From: Ralstonia pickettii
GTDB lineage: Bacteria > Pseudomonadota > Gammaproteobacteria > Burkholderiales > Burkholderiaceae
Assembly: GCF_016466415.2 (NCBI RefSeq)
Contig: NZ_CP066771.1
Coordinates: forward strand, 1,116,001 to 1,180,000
DNA length: 64,000 bases
Reading direction: 5' to 3'
The notes beneath the pieces are model-generated. The model made no database searches, had not been told where the DNA came from, and saw nothing but the letters and a program-made list of their open reading frames with translations. Shown piece by piece: positions 39,877-51,024 of the stretch (position 1 is its first letter; every line of letters begins with the position of its first letter). The position numbers and the translations under genes were made by a program.

Positions 39877-41193
39877 ATGTCGATCAAGAAGATTGCGGGG
39901 GCGGCGGCAGTACTGGCCGCGTGTACGTTTGCGCAAGGCGCGTACGCAGTGACGGAAATCCAATGGTGGCATTCGATGGAAGGCGCCTTGAACGACAAGG
40001 TGAATGAGATCGCCACCAAGTTCAACGCTAGCCAGTCCGACTACAAGATCGTGCCGGTCTACAAGGGCCAATACGATGAATCGCTGGCCGCCGGCATCGC
40101 GGCCTTCCGCGCCGGCAATGCACCGGCCATCCTGCAAGTCTTCGAAGTCGGTACCGCAACGATGATGAACGCCAAGGGCGCCATCGTGCCGGTAGCCAAG
40201 ATCATGAAGGACGCTGGCGAGAAGTTTGACCCGAAGGCCTATGTGCCGGCCGTGGCGGGTTACTACACGTCGAACAAGGGCGAGATGCTGTCTTTCCCGT
40301 TCAACAGCTCGACGACGATCATGTATTACAACAAGGACGCCTTCAAGAAGGCTGGCCTTGACCCGAACAAGCCGCCCGCAACGTGGCAGGAAGTGGCTGT
40401 CGACGCGGCCAAGCTGAAGGCGGCTGGCGTGCCCTGCGGTTACACGACCGACTGGCAGTCGTGGGTGCATCTGGAGAGCTTCTCGGCATGGCACAACGTG
40501 TCGTTCGCGACCGAGAACAACGGTTTTGGCGGGGCCAAGGCCCGCTTGAACTTCAACGGCCCTGTGCAGATCAAGCACATCGAGAACCTGCTCGACATGC
40601 AGAAGAAGGGCTACTTCACCTACGCCGGCCGCAAGGACGAGCCGAAGGCGAAGTTCATCGCAGGTGAGTGCGCCATGCACACGGGTTCGTCGGCAGCGCT
40701 GGCGAATATCCGCAAGAACGCCAAGTTCAACTTCAGCCCGGCACCGCTGCCGTATGAAGCCGGCGTGCCGGGTGCCCCGCAGAACACGATCATCGGCGGC
40801 GCTTCGCTGTGGGTGATGGGCGGCCACAAGGCCGAGGAGTACAAGGGCGTGGCGAAGTTCTTCTCGTTCCTGTCGCGTCCGGAAATGCAGGCCGACTGGC
40901 ACCAGTCGACGGGTTATCTGCCCGTGACGCTGGAAGCGTATGAACTGACCAAGAAGTCCGGTTTCTATGAGAAGAACCCGGGCGCCGACGTGGCCGTCAA
41001 GCAGATGATCGTCAAGACGACCGACAAGTCGCGCGGTATCCGTCTGGGCAACTTCCCGCAGATCCGTCAGGTGATCGACGAAGAGCTGGAATCCGTCTGG
41101 GCCGGCAAGAAGGCGCCGAAGGAGGCGCTGGACACGGCAGTGTCACGCGGCAACGAGCTGCTCGTCCGCTTCGAGAAGACCGTCAAGGAATAA
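39877..41193 (+). CDS. ugpB: glycerol-3-phosphate ABC transporter, periplasmic binding protein
   Basis: Binds sn-glycerol-3-phosphate (or glycerophosphodiesters) in the periplasm for uptake through UgpAEC; 438 residues. It has a signal peptide [20 protein letters not shown]...AYA, then the family start [20 protein letters not shown]. An AAGGAG site supports the second of two adjacent ATGs. A large palindromic hairpin follows the stop before ugpA, as often seen where the binding protein must be made in excess. Confidence 0.93.
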   Translation: MSIKKIAGAAAVLAACTFAQGAYAVTEIQWWHSMEGALNDKVNEIATKFNASQSDYKIVPVYKGQYDESLAAGIAAFRAGNAPAILQVFEVGTATMMNAKGAIVPVAKIMKDAGEKFDPKAYVPAVAGYYTSNKGEMLSFPFNSSTTIMYYNKDAFKKAGLDPNKPPATWQEVAVDAAKLKAAGVPCGYTTDWQSWVHLESFSAWHNVSFATENNGFGGAKARLNFNGPVQIKHIENLLDMQKKGYFTYAGRKDEPKAKFIAGECAMHTGSSAALANIRKNAKFNFSPAPLPYEAGVPGAPQNTIIGGASLWVMGGHKAEEYKGVAKFFSFLSRPEMQADWHQSTGYLPVTLEAYELTKKSGFYEKNPGADVAVKQMIVKTTDKSRGIRLGNFPQIRQVIDEELESVWAGKKAPKEALDTAVSRGNELLVRFEKTVKE

Positions 41194-41216
41194 GCGCCGA
41201 TTCGGCGCTCGTCTAA

Positions 41217-41259
41217 ACCGCCGGCCTCGTGCGCTCGCACCGGCCGGCGGTGCGTTTTT
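41217..41259 (+). terminator. attenuating stem-loop between ugpB and ugpA
   Basis: Perfect 10-bp GC arms (ACCGCCGGCC and GGCCGGCGGT) with a 15-base loop and a short T run (41255-41259). A second, smaller palindrome (41193-41209) precedes it. It probably limits transcription into the permease genes or stabilises the ugpB message. Confidence 0.6.
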
Positions 41260-41269
41260 GGAATGTCGC

Positions 41270-42151
41270 ATGGAAAAACGCGTCGTTTTCCGATCGCGCT
41301 GGCTGCCGTATGTGCTGGTCGCCCCGCAGATCGTCGTCACTCTGGTGTTCTTCTTCTGGCCCGCGGGGCAGGCGCTTTACCAGTCGCTGCTGCGCCAGGA
41401 TGCCTTCGGCATCAACCTCGAATTCGTGGGGCTGGAGAACTTTCACGATCTGTTTGCCGATCCGACCTACCTCGGTTCCTTCCAGACCACGGCGGTATTC
41501 GCCATTGGCGTTGCGCTGGTTGGTCTTGGCACCTCGCTGGCGCTGGCGTATTTTGCCGATCGCGCGCTGCGTGGCGCCACATTCTATAAGACCTTGCTGA
41601 TCTGGCCGTACGCGATTGCGCCGGCCGTCGCGGGCGTGCTGTGGAGCTTCCTGTTCAACCCATCACTGGGCATCGTCTCGTTCGTGATCCGCAAGATGGG
41701 CGTGGACTGGAACTTCGTGCTCAACGGCGGTCAGGCGCTGACGCTGGTGGTCATCATCGCGGCGTGGAAGCAGATCAGCTACAACTTCCTCTTCTTCCTG
41801 GCAGGGCTGCAAAGCATTCCGAAGTCGCTGATCGAAGCGGCCGCCATTGACGGTGCCGGGCCGTGGAAGCGCTTCTGGTCGATCGTCTTTCCGCTGCTGT
41901 CGCCCACCACGTTCTTCCTGATGGTGGTGAACGTCGTCTATGCGTTCTTCGACACCTTCGCCATCATCGATTCGGTCACGCAGGGCGGCCCGTTCAAGGC
42001 GACGGAGACGCTGGTGTTCAAGGTTTATCAAGACGGCGTGCGCGGTCTGGATATCGGTGGATCGGCAGCGCAGTCGGTGATCCTCATGGGCTTGGTCATC
42101 GTGCTGACGATCGTCCAGTTCCGTTACGTTGAACGCAAAGTCCAATACTGA
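41270..42151 (+). CDS. ugpA: glycerol-3-phosphate ABC transporter permease UgpA
   Basis: Inner-membrane permease; 293 residues with six hydrophobic segments beginning [20 protein letters not shown]. The EAA loop that contacts UgpC is [20 protein letters not shown]. The start [11 protein letters not shown] at 41270 was taken rather than the ATG 12 bases upstream. Next is ugpE after an 18-base gap with AAAGGAGGG, a strong ribosome site. Confidence 0.94.
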   Translation: MEKRVVFRSRWLPYVLVAPQIVVTLVFFFWPAGQALYQSLLRQDAFGINLEFVGLENFHDLFADPTYLGSFQTTAVFAIGVALVGLGTSLALAYFADRALRGATFYKTLLIWPYAIAPAVAGVLWSFLFNPSLGIVSFVIRKMGVDWNFVLNGGQALTLVVIIAAWKQISYNFLFFLAGLQSIPKSLIEAAAIDGAGPWKRFWSIVFPLLSPTTFFLMVVNVVYAFFDTFAIIDSVTQGGPFKATETLVFKVYQDGVRGLDIGGSAAQSVILMGLVIVLTIVQFRYVERKVQY

Positions 42152-42169
42152 AAGGAGGGCAGACGCACC

Positions 42170-43018
42170 ATGATTGAACGCCGTCCGTTCCTGGACTTCC
42201 TCACCCACGTCGTGCTGATTCTCGGTGTGATCGTCGTGGCGTTTCCGGTGTACGTCGTATTCGTCGCGTCGTCGTTGACGGCCGAAGACGTGCTGCAGGC
42301 GCCCATGACGCTGATCCCCGGTCCGCATCTCATCGAAAACTACCGCACGGTGCTCACGTCGGGCATGGGCAACTCGGCCACGCCGGTCGGCACCATGCTC
42401 ATGAACAGCCTGATCATGGCACTGGGCATCTCGCTCGGGAAGATCGCCATCTCCATCATCTCGGCGTTTGCGATCGTCTATTTCAAGTTCCCGCTGCGCA
42501 AGACGTTCTTCTGGCTCATCTTCGTCACGCTGATGCTGCCGGTGGAAGTTCGGATCCTGCCCACGTACAAGGTGGTGTCGGACCTTGGCATGCTGAACAG
42601 CTACGCGGGCCTGACGATTCCGATCATTGCGTCGGCCACGGCCACGTTCCTGTTTCGGCAGTTTTTCCTGACGATTCCCGATGAATTGGCGGAAGCTGTG
42701 CGCATCGATGGCGCCGGCCCGCTCAAGTTCTTCTGGGACGTGGTGCTGCCGCTCTCGCGCACCAGCATCGCGGCATTGTTCGTGATCCAGTTCATCTACG
42801 GCTGGAACCAGTATCTCTGGCCGCTGCTGATCACGACGGAAAAGAACATGACGCCCATTGTGCTGGGCGTGACGCAAATGATCTCCCGCTCCGGCGATTC
42901 CGCCACCGACTGGAACCTGCTGATGGCCACCGTGATGCTGGCCATGTTGCCGCCAGCGGCAATCGTGATCGGGATGCAGCGGTGGTTCGTGAAGGGCCTC
43001 GTCGAAACCGAAAAGTAA
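42170..43018 (+). CDS. ugpE: glycerol-3-phosphate ABC transporter permease UgpE
   Basis: Second permease subunit, 282 residues, with six predicted membrane helices ([40 protein letters not shown]). The EAA motif is [20 protein letters not shown], close to that of UgpA. It sits between ugpA and ugpC in the standard ugpBAEC order and pairs with UgpA to form the channel. Confidence 0.94.
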   Translation: MIERRPFLDFLTHVVLILGVIVVAFPVYVVFVASSLTAEDVLQAPMTLIPGPHLIENYRTVLTSGMGNSATPVGTMLMNSLIMALGISLGKIAISIISAFAIVYFKFPLRKTFFWLIFVTLMLPVEVRILPTYKVVSDLGMLNSYAGLTIPIIASATATFLFRQFFLTIPDELAEAVRIDGAGPLKFFWDVVLPLSRTSIAALFVIQFIYGWNQYLWPLLITTEKNMTPIVLGVTQMISRSGDSATDWNLLMATVMLAMLPPAAIVIGMQRWFVKGLVETEK

Positions 43019-43028
43019 AAGAAGCAAG

Positions 43029-44126
43029 ATGGCAAAACTTTCGCTACGCAACGTTCAGAAGCACTACGCCAACCTCCAGGTCGTGCACGGCATCGACATG
43101 GAAATCGGCGACGGGGAGTTCATCGTCATCGTCGGCCCCTCGGGCTGCGGCAAGTCCACGCTGCTGCGCATGGTGGCGGGCCTCGAGCCCATCACCGGCG
43201 GCGAAGTTTGGATCGGCGACCGCGTCGTCAACGAACTCGAGCCGGCCGAGCGCGACATCGCGATGGTGTTCCAGAACTACGCGCTGTATCCGCACATGAG
43301 CGTGTTCGACAACATGGCTTATGGCTTAAAGATTCGCGGCTTGCCCAAGAGCGATATTCAAGCGCGTGTGGAACAGGCTGCGGGCATTCTCGAGCTGGGC
43401 AAGCTGCTGGATCGCAAGCCGCGTCAGCTCTCGGGCGGGCAACGCCAGCGGGTGGCCATGGGTCGGGCGATCGTGCGTGAACCGGCTGTGTTTTTGTTCG
43501 ACGAGCCGCTCTCCAACCTGGATGCCAAGCTGCGCGTGCAGATGCGCCTGGAGCTGAAGGATCTGCATCGCCGTTTGCGCACGACGAGCCTGTACGTCAC
43601 GCATGATCAGGTCGAAGCCATGACGCTGGCCGATCGCATGATGGTGCTCAACGGCGGCCGGGTCGAGCAGATCGGCACACCGCTCGAGGTGTACTCGCGT
43701 CCGGCGAGCACGTTTGTGGCCGGTTTTATTGGCTCGCCGCCGATGAACCTCGTGCCCGTGTCGCGCAACGCCGGCGGCGACACGCAGATTCGGGTGGACG
43801 GAGCGAAGGAGAGCGATGCCGCCGCCACGCTCGGCCACTTGCCGATGGGCCTTCATCTGCCCGAGCGTGCGCTCATGGGTTTGCGTCCCGAACATATCGA
43901 GCCGTGCTCGGCTGATGAGGCCATCGCCTTCATCGACGTGCGCGTGGTGGAGGCCCTCGGCGCGGATGCATTCGCGTACGGCGCCCTGGCCGGCCATCCG
44001 GTCGTGGTTCGTCTTGAACCGCACGCCAGCGTAAAGGCGGGCGACAAGCTACCCATCACCGCGTCGGCCGAGCACCTGCACTGGTTCGACCCGCAAACCA
44101 CGCGCCGCATCGAGGCGCTGGCATGA
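43029..44126 (+). CDS. ugpC: glycerol-3-phosphate ABC transporter ATP-binding protein UgpC
   Basis: ATPase of the importer; 365 residues, MalK/UgpC type. Walker [12 protein letters not shown] near residue 37, ABC signature [16 protein letters not shown], Walker [15 protein letters not shown], and the H loop [21 protein letters not shown]-terminal TOBE domain of about 120 residues is typical of carbohydrate and glycerol-phosphate importers. The stop overlaps the ATG of ugpQ (ATGA). Confidence 0.95.
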   Translation: MAKLSLRNVQKHYANLQVVHGIDMEIGDGEFIVIVGPSGCGKSTLLRMVAGLEPITGGEVWIGDRVVNELEPAERDIAMVFQNYALYPHMSVFDNMAYGLKIRGLPKSDIQARVEQAAGILELGKLLDRKPRQLSGGQRQRVAMGRAIVREPAVFLFDEPLSNLDAKLRVQMRLELKDLHRRLRTTSLYVTHDQVEAMTLADRMMVLNGGRVEQIGTPLEVYSRPASTFVAGFIGSPPMNLVPVSRNAGGDTQIRVDGAKESDAAATLGHLPMGLHLPERALMGLRPEHIEPCSADEAIAFIDVRVVEALGADAFAYGALAGHPVVVRLEPHASVKAGDKLPITASAEHLHWFDPQTTRRIEALA

Positions 44127-44875
44127 CCGGCGCGCGCGCATTGCCAGCCTGGCCGTATCCGCGTGCTATTGCGCACCGCGGCGCGGGCAAGCTGGCGCCG
44201 GAGAACACGCTGGCAGCCTTCCGCCATGGTGCGTCGTTCGGCTATCGCATGTTCGAGTTTGATGTGAAGCTCTCAGGCGACGGCGCGTCGGTCCTGTTGC
44301 ACGACGCCACGCTGGATCGCACCACGAACGGCGCGGGCCGTCTTGATGCGCTCACGCTCGGTCAGATCGCGCAGCTGGATGCAGGCAGTTGGCACAGCCC
44401 CGCCTACGCCGGCGAGCCGGTGCCCACGCTGGCAGCCATCGCGCGCTACCTTCGCGCCAACAACTTCCTTGCCAATATCGAGATCAAGCCGGTGCCAGGC
44501 GCGGAGTGGCGCACCGGCGCGGCGGTTGCGCTGGATGCCCGCACACTGTGGGCCGGCGCCGCCGTGCCGCCGCTGCTGTCGTCGTTTTCCGAAGATGCGC
44601 TGGCTGCCGCGCGCGAGGCGGTGCCGGAGTTGCCTCGCGCGTTGCTGCTCGACAAGCTCCCGGCCGATTGGCTCGATCGCCTGCGCGCATTGGATTGTGT
44701 TGCGCTCGACGCCAACCATCGCGAACTGACGCCCGAGATCATTGACCAGGCACACGCCGCAGGCTTTCGCGTCTGCTGCTATACCGTCAACGACCTGGAT
44801 CGCGCGCACCTGCTTTGGAGCGCAGGACTGGATGGTTTGATCACCGATTGGGTAGATCGTATTTCGCCCGCCTGA
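44123..44875 (+). CDS. ugpQ: glycerophosphodiester phosphodiesterase UgpQ
   Basis: Hydrolyses glycerophosphodiesters to glycerol-3-phosphate and an alcohol; 250 residues, cytoplasmic, as there is no signal peptide. The GDPD catalytic motif reads [18 protein letters not shown], followed by [10 protein letters not shown] and [12 protein letters not shown]. Overlap with ugpC by four bases (ATGA) means coupled translation. It completes the route from imported phosphodiesters to phosphate and glycerol-3-phosphate. Confidence 0.94.
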   Translation: MTGARALPAWPYPRAIAHRGAGKLAPENTLAAFRHGASFGYRMFEFDVKLSGDGASVLLHDATLDRTTNGAGRLDALTLGQIAQLDAGSWHSPAYAGEPVPTLAAIARYLRANNFLANIEIKPVPGAEWRTGAAVALDARTLWAGAAVPPLLSSFSEDALAAAREAVPELPRALLLDKLPADWLDRLRALDCVALDANHRELTPEIIDQAHAAGFRVCCYTVNDLDRAHLLWSAGLDGLITDWVDRISPA

Positions 44876-44955
44876 ATGTGATGGAAGCATGGTTTTGATG
44901 TGGCATAACAAGGGTCGTTTGTCACGTCAAAGAATCAGAATATTGCTTATAAACA

Positions 44956-44964
44956 TGCTATGCT
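44956..44964 (+). promoter_or_regulatory. possible extended -10 promoter of sucA
   Basis: TGCTATGCT: a TGn followed by a -10-like TATGCT in an AT-rich stretch about 200 bases before sucA. No good -35 is present, so this is only a candidate. The remainder of the 44876-45166 gap shows nothing else I can name. Confidence 0.3.
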
Positions 44965-45166
44965 TCTGCCTCGTGAAGACTTAGGTCCTTCCCGCACAAC
45001 TTGTCTGTAAAAGCTGTCTCGGTACCCCCTTTCTGCCATGCGCGATCCGGTCCGACCAGGTGATTTCAGGCGATTTAGTTTGCGATCCGCTAACCGGTCA
45101 AGCCGTGTCGCGGAAGGTTGATGAACCCGCTGAACTCCGGCAGACCCGGAGAAAAGTGAGCGCCCC

Positions 45167-48031
45167 ATGACAGAGCTGTATAAGCAGTACCTGGACACTT
45201 CGTACCTGTCCGGCGGTAACGCCGCCTACGTTGAAGATCAGTACGAAGCGTACCTTCAAGATCCCACGTCCGTTAGCGAGGCACTGCGCGCGTACTTCGA
45301 TGCGCTGCAGAACGTCCCCGCCGTCGACGGTTCCAACGCCCGGGATATCCCCCACGCCCCCATCGTCACCTCGTTCGCCGAGCGCGCCAAGCATGGCCCG
45401 ATCCGCACGATCGTCGCGTCTGCCGATTCCGATATGGGTCGCAAGCGCGTGGCGGCGACGCAGCTGGTGGCTGCCTACCGCAACGTGGGCCTGCGTTGGG
45501 CCGATCTCGATCCGCTCAAGCGTCAGGAGCGCCCGCCCGTTCCGGATCTGGACCCGGCTTTCTACGGGTTCACCGAAGCCGATCAGGACATCGTTTTCAA
45601 CGCCAGCAACACGTATTTCGGCAAGGAGTCGATGAGCCTGCGCGAGCTGGTCAACAACCTGCGCGAAACGTACTGCGGCTCGATCGGCGCTGAGTTCATG
45701 TACATCAGCGACCAGGCGCAAAAGCGCTGGTGGCAGGAGCGTCTGGAAACCATTCGTTCCAAGCCGACGTTCTCGGCTGAAAAGAAAAAGCACATCCTCG
45801 AACGCCTGACGGCCGCTGAAGGCCTCGAGCGCTTCCTGCATACGAAGTACGTCGGTCAGAAGCGTTTCTCGCTGGAAGGCGGCGAAAGCTTCATCGCGGC
45901 GATGGACGAACTGATCCAGCATTCCGGCGCCAAGGGCGTGCAGGAAATCGTGATCGGCATGGCCCACCGCGGCCGTCTGAACGTGCTGGTCAACACGCTG
46001 GGCAAGATGCCCGCTGACCTGTTCGCCGAATTCGAAGGCAAGCACGTGGACGACCTACCGGCCGGCGACGTGAAGTACCACAAGGGCTTCTCGAGCGACG
46101 TGACGACCCCGGGTGGCCCCGTCCACCTGTCGCTGGCGTTCAACCCGTCGCACCTGGAAATCGTCAACCCGGTCGTGGAAGGCTCGGTCAAGGCACGTCA
46201 GGAGCGTCGCGGCGACAAGCACGGCGCGCAGGTGCTGGCTGTGCAAGTCCACGGCGATGCGGCCTTCGCAGGCCAGGGCGTCGTGATGGAAACGCTGAAC
46301 CTCGCGCAAACGCGTGGTTACGGCACGGGTGGCACGATCCACATCGTCATCAACAACCAGATCGGCTTCACGACGTCGGACCCGCGCGACTCGCGCTCGA
46401 CGCTGTACTGTACCGACGTGGTCAAGATGATCGAAGCGCCGGTCCTGCACGTGAACGGTGACGATCCCGAAGCCGTCGTGCTGGCCATGCAACTGGCCGT
46501 GGATTTCCGTACCGAGTTCCAGAAGGACATCGCGGTCGACATCATCTGCTTCCGTAAGCTCGGCCACAACGAGCAAGACACGCCTGCGATGACGCAGCCG
46601 CTGATGTACAAGAAGATCGGCACGCACCCCGGCACGCGCAAGCTCTACGCCGACAAGCTGGTCACGCAGAAGACGCTGAAGCCCGAGGAGCCGGACGCCC
46701 TGGTGCAGGAATTCCGTGCCGCCATGGATGCGGGCAAGCACACGGTCGATCCGGTGCTGTCCAACTTCAAGAACAAGTTCGCGGTGGATTGGCTGCCGTT
46801 CCTGAACCGCAAGTGGACGGATTCGGCCGACACGGCGGTGCCGATGGCCGAACTGAAGCGTCTGGCCGAGCGCATCACCGTCATCCCCGATCACTTCAAG
46901 CTGCATCCGCTTGTTGAGAACGTCGTCAACAACCGCGCCAAGATGGGCAAGGGCGAAGTGCCGCTGGACTGGGGCATGGGCGAGCACCTGGCCTTCGCAT
47001 CGCTGGTGGCATCTGGCTACCCGGTTCGTATCACCGGCCAGGACGCAGGCCGCGGTACGTTCACGCACCGCCACGCCGTGCTGCACGATCAGAACCGCGA
47101 ACGTTGGGACGCCGGCAGCTACATCCCGCTGCAGAACGTGTCGGAAAGCCAGGCTCCGTTTACCGTGATCGACTCGGTGCTGTCGGAAGAGGCCGTGATG
47201 GGCTTCGAGTACGGCTATTCGTCGGCAGAGCCGAACACCCTGGTGATCTGGGAAGCCCAGTTCGGTGACTTCGCCAACGGCGCACAGGTCGTGATCGACC
47301 AGTTCATCTCGTCGGGCGAAGTGAAGTGGGGCCGCGCCTCGGGTCTGACGCTGATGCTGCCGCACGGCTACGAAGGCCAAGGTCCGGAGCACAGCTCGGC
47401 ACGCCTGGAGCGCTACCTGCAGCTCTGCGCAGACCACAACATGCAAGTGGTGCAGCCCACCACGCCGGCGCAGATCTTCCACCTGCTGCGTCGCCAGATG
47501 ATCCGGATGTTCCGCAAGCCGCTGATCATTCTCACGCCCAAGTCGCTGCTGCGCAGCAAGGATGCTGTGTCGCCGCTGTCGGATCTGGCCAAGGGCCATT
47601 TCGAGACCGTGATTGCCGATACGGCCGAAGATCTGAACGCCGCCAAGGTCAAGCGCGTCGTGGCTTGCTCGGGCAAGGTCTACTACGACCTGGTCAACGC
47701 TCGTAAGGAACGTGGCCTGACCGACACGGCGATCATCCGTGTGGAACAGCTCTATCCGTTCCCGCACAAGTCGTTCGCAGCCGAGCTCAAGAAGTATCCG
47801 AACCTCGCTGAAGTGGTGTGGTGCCAGGACGAGCCGCAGAACCAGGGTGCCTGGTTCTTCGTGCAGCACTACATCCTCGAGAACATGACCGAGGGCCAGA
47901 AGCTGGGCTACGCAGGCCGCCCGGCATCGGCATCGCCGGCCGTGGGCTACTACGCCAAGCACAACGAGCAGCAGAAGGCACTGATCGATGCCGCGTTTAG
48001 CAAGCTCAAAGGCTTCGTGCTGAACAAGTAA
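45167..48031 (+). CDS. sucA: 2-oxoglutarate dehydrogenase E1 component
   Basis: Thiamine-diphosphate dehydrogenase that decarboxylates 2-oxoglutarate in the citric acid cycle; 954 residues, normal length. It begins MTELYKQYLDTSYLSGGNAA with the E1 N-terminal helix. The HRGRLNVLVN and GDAAFAGQGVVMETLNL stretches bind thiamine diphosphate and Mg, and IHIVINNQIGFTTSDPRDSR follows. The pyrimidine-binding domain includes GQDAGRGTFTHRHAVL and LPHGYEGQGPEHSSARLERY. It heads the sucA-sucB-lpd operon. Confidence 0.97.
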   Translation: MTELYKQYLDTSYLSGGNAAYVEDQYEAYLQDPTSVSEALRAYFDALQNVPAVDGSNARDIPHAPIVTSFAERAKHGPIRTIVASADSDMGRKRVAATQLVAAYRNVGLRWADLDPLKRQERPPVPDLDPAFYGFTEADQDIVFNASNTYFGKESMSLRELVNNLRETYCGSIGAEFMYISDQAQKRWWQERLETIRSKPTFSAEKKKHILERLTAAEGLERFLHTKYVGQKRFSLEGGESFIAAMDELIQHSGAKGVQEIVIGMAHRGRLNVLVNTLGKMPADLFAEFEGKHVDDLPAGDVKYHKGFSSDVTTPGGPVHLSLAFNPSHLEIVNPVVEGSVKARQERRGDKHGAQVLAVQVHGDAAFAGQGVVMETLNLAQTRGYGTGGTIHIVINNQIGFTTSDPRDSRSTLYCTDVVKMIEAPVLHVNGDDPEAVVLAMQLAVDFRTEFQKDIAVDIICFRKLGHNEQDTPAMTQPLMYKKIGTHPGTRKLYADKLVTQKTLKPEEPDALVQEFRAAMDAGKHTVDPVLSNFKNKFAVDWLPFLNRKWTDSADTAVPMAELKRLAERITVIPDHFKLHPLVENVVNNRAKMGKGEVPLDWGMGEHLAFASLVASGYPVRITGQDAGRGTFTHRHAVLHDQNRERWDAGSYIPLQNVSESQAPFTVIDSVLSEEAVMGFEYGYSSAEPNTLVIWEAQFGDFANGAQVVIDQFISSGEVKWGRASGLTLMLPHGYEGQGPEHSSARLERYLQLCADHNMQVVQPTTPAQIFHLLRRQMIRMFRKPLIILTPKSLLRSKDAVSPLSDLAKGHFETVIADTAEDLNAAKVKRVVACSGKVYYDLVNARKERGLTDTAIIRVEQLYPFPHKSFAAELKKYPNLAEVVWCQDEPQNQGAWFFVQHYILENMTEGQKLGYAGRPASASPAVGYYAKHNEQQKALIDAAFSKLKGFVLNK

Positions 48032-48045
48032 GCGACATTCGCTCC

Positions 48046-48071
48046 AAGGCGGCAGCTTCGGCTGTCGCCTT
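48046..48071 (+). terminator. stem-loop with TTCG loop between sucA and sucB
   Basis: Eleven-bp stem (one G-T pair) closed by a TTCG tetraloop, 14 bases after the sucA stop. There is no T tract, so processing or 3' stabilisation is more likely than termination. Confidence 0.55.
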
Positions 48072-48165
48072 GACGCATCTCCGCTACCGAATTCCACCAT
48101 ATATCGAATTAGCGCGGCTCCCGAACGAGAGGGGCACGTGCACATGAATCCAAGGAAGCACCGAA

Positions 48166-49419
48166 ATGGCTATCGTTGAAGTCAAGGTCCCGCAGTTTTC
48201 CGAGTCCGTTGAAGAGGGCACGCTGATCTCCTGGAAGAAGAAGCCGGGCGAAGCCGTGGCCCAGGACGAAATCCTCATTGAAGTCGAGACCGACAAGGTT
48301 GTGCTGGAAGTGCCGGCCCCGTCGGCTGGCGTGCTGGCTGAAGTGCTGGTCGCCGACGGCGCAACCGTGACGTCGGAACAGCTGCTGGCCAAGATCGACA
48401 CCGAAGGGAAGGCAGGCGCCGCGGCTCCGGCAGCTGCTGCACCGGCCCCCGTGGCTGCTGCACCGGCACCGGCTGCTGCCGCTCCGGCCGCCGCTGCAGC
48501 GGGTGGCGTGGCGATGCCGTCGGCTGCCAAGCTGATGGCCGAGAACAACCTGTCGGCTGGCCAAGTGGCCGGCACGGGCCGCGATGGCCGCATCACCAAA
48601 GGCGACGTGCTGGGTGCCGTGGCCGGTGGCGCCAAGCCGGCTGCTGCTGCCGCTCCGCAAGCCGCACGTCCGGCGCTGCAGCAAGTGGCTGCTCCGGTGG
48701 ACTTCGCCGCCCTGGGCGACCGTCCGGAAGAGCGCGTGCCGATGAGCCGCCTGCGTGCCCGTATCGCCGAGCGTCTGGTGCAGTCGCAATCGACCAACGC
48801 TATCCTCACCACCTTCAACGAAGTCAACATGAAGCCGGTGATGGACTTGCGCGCCAAGTTCAAAGACCAGTTCGAGAAGACTCACGGCGTGAAGCTGGGC
48901 TTCATGTCGTTCTTCGTGAAGGCGGCTGTCCACGCGCTGAAGAAGTACCCGATCATCAACGCATCGGTTGACGGCAACGACATCGTCTACCACGGCTACT
49001 TCGACATCGGTATCGCTGTTGGCTCGCCGCGCGGCCTGGTGGTGCCCATCCTGCGCAATGCCGACCAGATGAGCCTGGCCGATATCGAGAAGAAGATTGC
49101 TGAATTCGGCCAGAAGGCCAAGGACGGCAAGCTGACGCTGGACGACCTGACCGGCGGTACGTTCTCGATCTCGAACGGCGGCACGTTCGGCTCGATGCTG
49201 TCGACCCCGATCATCAACCCGCCGCAATCGGCCATCCTGGGCGTGCACGCCACCAAGGACCGTGCCGTGGTGGAGAACGGCCAAGTCGTGGTCCGCCCGA
49301 TGAACTACCTGGCCATGTCCTATGACCACCGCATCATCGACGGCCGCGAAGCCGTGCTGGGTCTGGTGGCGATGAAGGAAGCGCTGGAAGATCCGGCCCG
49401 CCTGCTGCTGGATCTCTAA
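48166..49419 (+). CDS. sucB: 2-oxoglutarate dehydrogenase E2 component (dihydrolipoyl succinyltransferase)
   Basis: Transfers the succinyl group to CoA; 417 residues. An N-terminal lipoyl domain carries the lipoylated lysine 44 in [13 protein letters not shown]. An Ala/Pro-rich linker leads to the E3-binding domain ([20 protein letters not shown]), and a second linker leads to the catalytic acyltransferase domain with the active-site histidine in [13 protein letters not shown]. It lies 134 bases after sucA. Confidence 0.96.
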   Translation: MAIVEVKVPQFSESVEEGTLISWKKKPGEAVAQDEILIEVETDKVVLEVPAPSAGVLAEVLVADGATVTSEQLLAKIDTEGKAGAAAPAAAAPAPVAAAPAPAAAAPAAAAAGGVAMPSAAKLMAENNLSAGQVAGTGRDGRITKGDVLGAVAGGAKPAAAAAPQAARPALQQVAAPVDFAALGDRPEERVPMSRLRARIAERLVQSQSTNAILTTFNEVNMKPVMDLRAKFKDQFEKTHGVKLGFMSFFVKAAVHALKKYPIINASVDGNDIVYHGYFDIGIAVGSPRGLVVPILRNADQMSLADIEKKIAEFGQKAKDGKLTLDDLTGGTFSISNGGTFGSMLSTPIINPPQSAILGVHATKDRAVVENGQVVVRPMNYLAMSYDHRIIDGREAVLGLVAMKEALEDPARLLLDL

Positions 49420-49440
49420 TCGACCGCGTTGATGACACGA

Positions 49441-49468
49441 GACGCCGCCCGCGCTGTGCGGCGGCGTC
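49441..49468 (+). terminator. stem-loop between sucB and lpd
   Basis: Nine-bp arms GACGCCGCC and GGCGGCGTC around a 10-base loop, 21 bases after the sucB stop and just before the lpd ribosome site. No T tract; probably a processing or stabilising element. Confidence 0.45.
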
Positions 49469-49486
49469 CGAATCGAGGATTTCTCC

Positions 49487-50923
49487 ATGAGCAAAGAATT
49501 TGACGTGCTGGTGATCGGCGCCGGCCCCGGCGGTTATATCGCCGCCATCCGCGCGGGTCAGCTGGGCCTGAACGTGGCCTGCTGCGAAGACAACCCCTAC
49601 GATGATCCGAAGGGCGAGCCGCGCCTGGGTGGCACCTGCCTGAACGTCGGCTGCATTCCTTCGAAGGCGCTGCTCGCCTCGTCGGAAGAGTTCGAGAACG
49701 TGAACCACCACCTGGCCGACCACGGCATCACGGTGGATGGCGTCAAGGTCGACGTGGCCAAGATGCTCAAGCGCAAGGACGACATCGTCGGCAAGATGAC
49801 GAAGGGCATCGAGTTCCTGTTCCGCAAGAACAAGGTGACGCTGCTCAAGGGCCACGGCAAGTTCGTCGGCAAGACCGACGCCGGCTATCAGGTCGAGATC
49901 GCAGGCAAGGCCGGCACGGAAGTCGTGACTGCCAAGCACGTGATCATTGCCACGGGCTCGAAGGCTCGCCATCTGCCGGGCGTGAAGGTCGACAACGTGA
50001 CCATTGCCGACAACGAAGGCGCACTGAAGTTTGCCGAAGTGCCGAAGAAGCTGGGCGTGATCGGCGCTGGCGTGATCGGCCTGGAACTAGGCTCGGTGTG
50101 GCGCCGTCTGGGTGCCGAAGTGACGATTCTCGAAGCGCTGCCGAGCTTCCTCGGTGCGGCGGACGAATCGGTTGCCAAGGAAGCCAACAAGCTGCTGACC
50201 AAGCAGGGCCTGAAGATCAACGTCGGCGTGAAGGTTGGCGAGATCGAATCGTCGGCCAAGGGCGTGAAGGTCAACTACACCGACGCTGCCGGCGCTGCGC
50301 AAGTGCTGGAGTGCGACAAGCTGATCGTGTCGATCGGCCGCGTGCCGAACACCGACAACCTGGGCCTGGAAGCGATCGGCCTGGCGGCGGATCAGCGTGG
50401 CTTTATCGAAGTGGACGACCACTGCGCGACAAAGCTGCCGAACCTGTGGGCGATCGGCGACGTGGTGCGTGGCCCGATGCTGGCGCACAAGGCAGAAGAC
50501 GAAGGCGTGGCTGTGGCCGAGCGCATCGTCGGCCAGAAGCCGCACATCGATTACAACTGCATTCCGTGGGTCATCTACACCTACCCGGAAATTGCATGGG
50601 TCGGCAAGACCGAGCAGCAGCTCAAGGCCGAAGGCCGCGAGACCAAGGCCGGCCAGTTCCCGTTCCTGGCCAACGGCCGTGCGCTGGGCATGGGTGCATC
50701 CGACGGTTTCGTGAAGGTCATCGCCGATGCGAAGACCGATGAAATCCTGGGCGTGCACATCGTCGCAGCCAACGCCTCGGACCTGGTTGCCGAAGCCGTG
50801 GTGGCGATGGAATTCAAGGCTGCAGCCGAAGACATCGGCCGTATCTGCCACCCGCACCCGTCGATGTCGGAAGTGATGCGCGAAGCTGCGCTGGCCGTCG
50901 ACAAGCGTCAGCTCAATATGTAA
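49487..50923 (+). CDS. lpd: dihydrolipoyl dehydrogenase (E3)
   Basis: FAD enzyme that reoxidises the lipoyl group and reduces NAD+; 478 residues. FAD motif [17 protein letters not shown], redox disulphide C51/C56 in [16 protein letters not shown] motif [17 protein letters not shown], and the C-terminal catalytic His-Glu pair in [10 protein letters not shown]. As third gene of the operon it serves this complex; other E3 copies for pyruvate dehydrogenase may exist elsewhere. Confidence 0.96.
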   Translation: MSKEFDVLVIGAGPGGYIAAIRAGQLGLNVACCEDNPYDDPKGEPRLGGTCLNVGCIPSKALLASSEEFENVNHHLADHGITVDGVKVDVAKMLKRKDDIVGKMTKGIEFLFRKNKVTLLKGHGKFVGKTDAGYQVEIAGKAGTEVVTAKHVIIATGSKARHLPGVKVDNVTIADNEGALKFAEVPKKLGVIGAGVIGLELGSVWRRLGAEVTILEALPSFLGAADESVAKEANKLLTKQGLKINVGVKVGEIESSAKGVKVNYTDAAGAAQVLECDKLIVSIGRVPNTDNLGLEAIGLAADQRGFIEVDDHCATKLPNLWAIGDVVRGPMLAHKAEDEGVAVAERIVGQKPHIDYNCIPWVIYTYPEIAWVGKTEQQLKAEGRETKAGQFPFLANGRALGMGASDGFVKVIADAKTDEILGVHIVAANASDLVAEAVVAMEFKAAAEDIGRICHPHPSMSEVMREAALAVDKRQLNM

Positions 50924-50945
50924 ATCGCAAGCCGCAAGGCAAGCA

Positions 50946-50981
50946 CGATGCCCGGTGAATCCACAAGATTGCCGGGCATCG
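50946..50981 (+). terminator. stem-loop after lpd
   Basis: Perfect 10-bp arms (CGATGCCCGG and CCGGGCATCG) around a 16-base loop, 23 bases after the lpd stop. The T content after the stem is low, so termination would be weak and zapE could be read through. Confidence 0.5.
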
Positions 50982-51024
50982 GTCCATTTGGGCCCGTAAA
51001 TGGTGCCCCAAGCAGATCAAGCAG

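Noticed and set aside
41663-43051. 462-codon - strand frame over ugpA and ugpE
   Set aside because: Its His/Asp/Arg-rich low-complexity translation is typical of the reverse of membrane-protein codons.
46055-48145. Open frame of 696 codons opposite sucA
   Set aside because: It is the mirror of strongly biased GC-rich codons. No domain is visible, while the sense strand encodes a complete E1 enzyme.
48416-48520. Ala/Pro-rich repetitive stretch as a DNA repeat element
   Set aside because: It is the flexible linker of the E2 subunit, which is normally repetitive in Ala and Pro codons.
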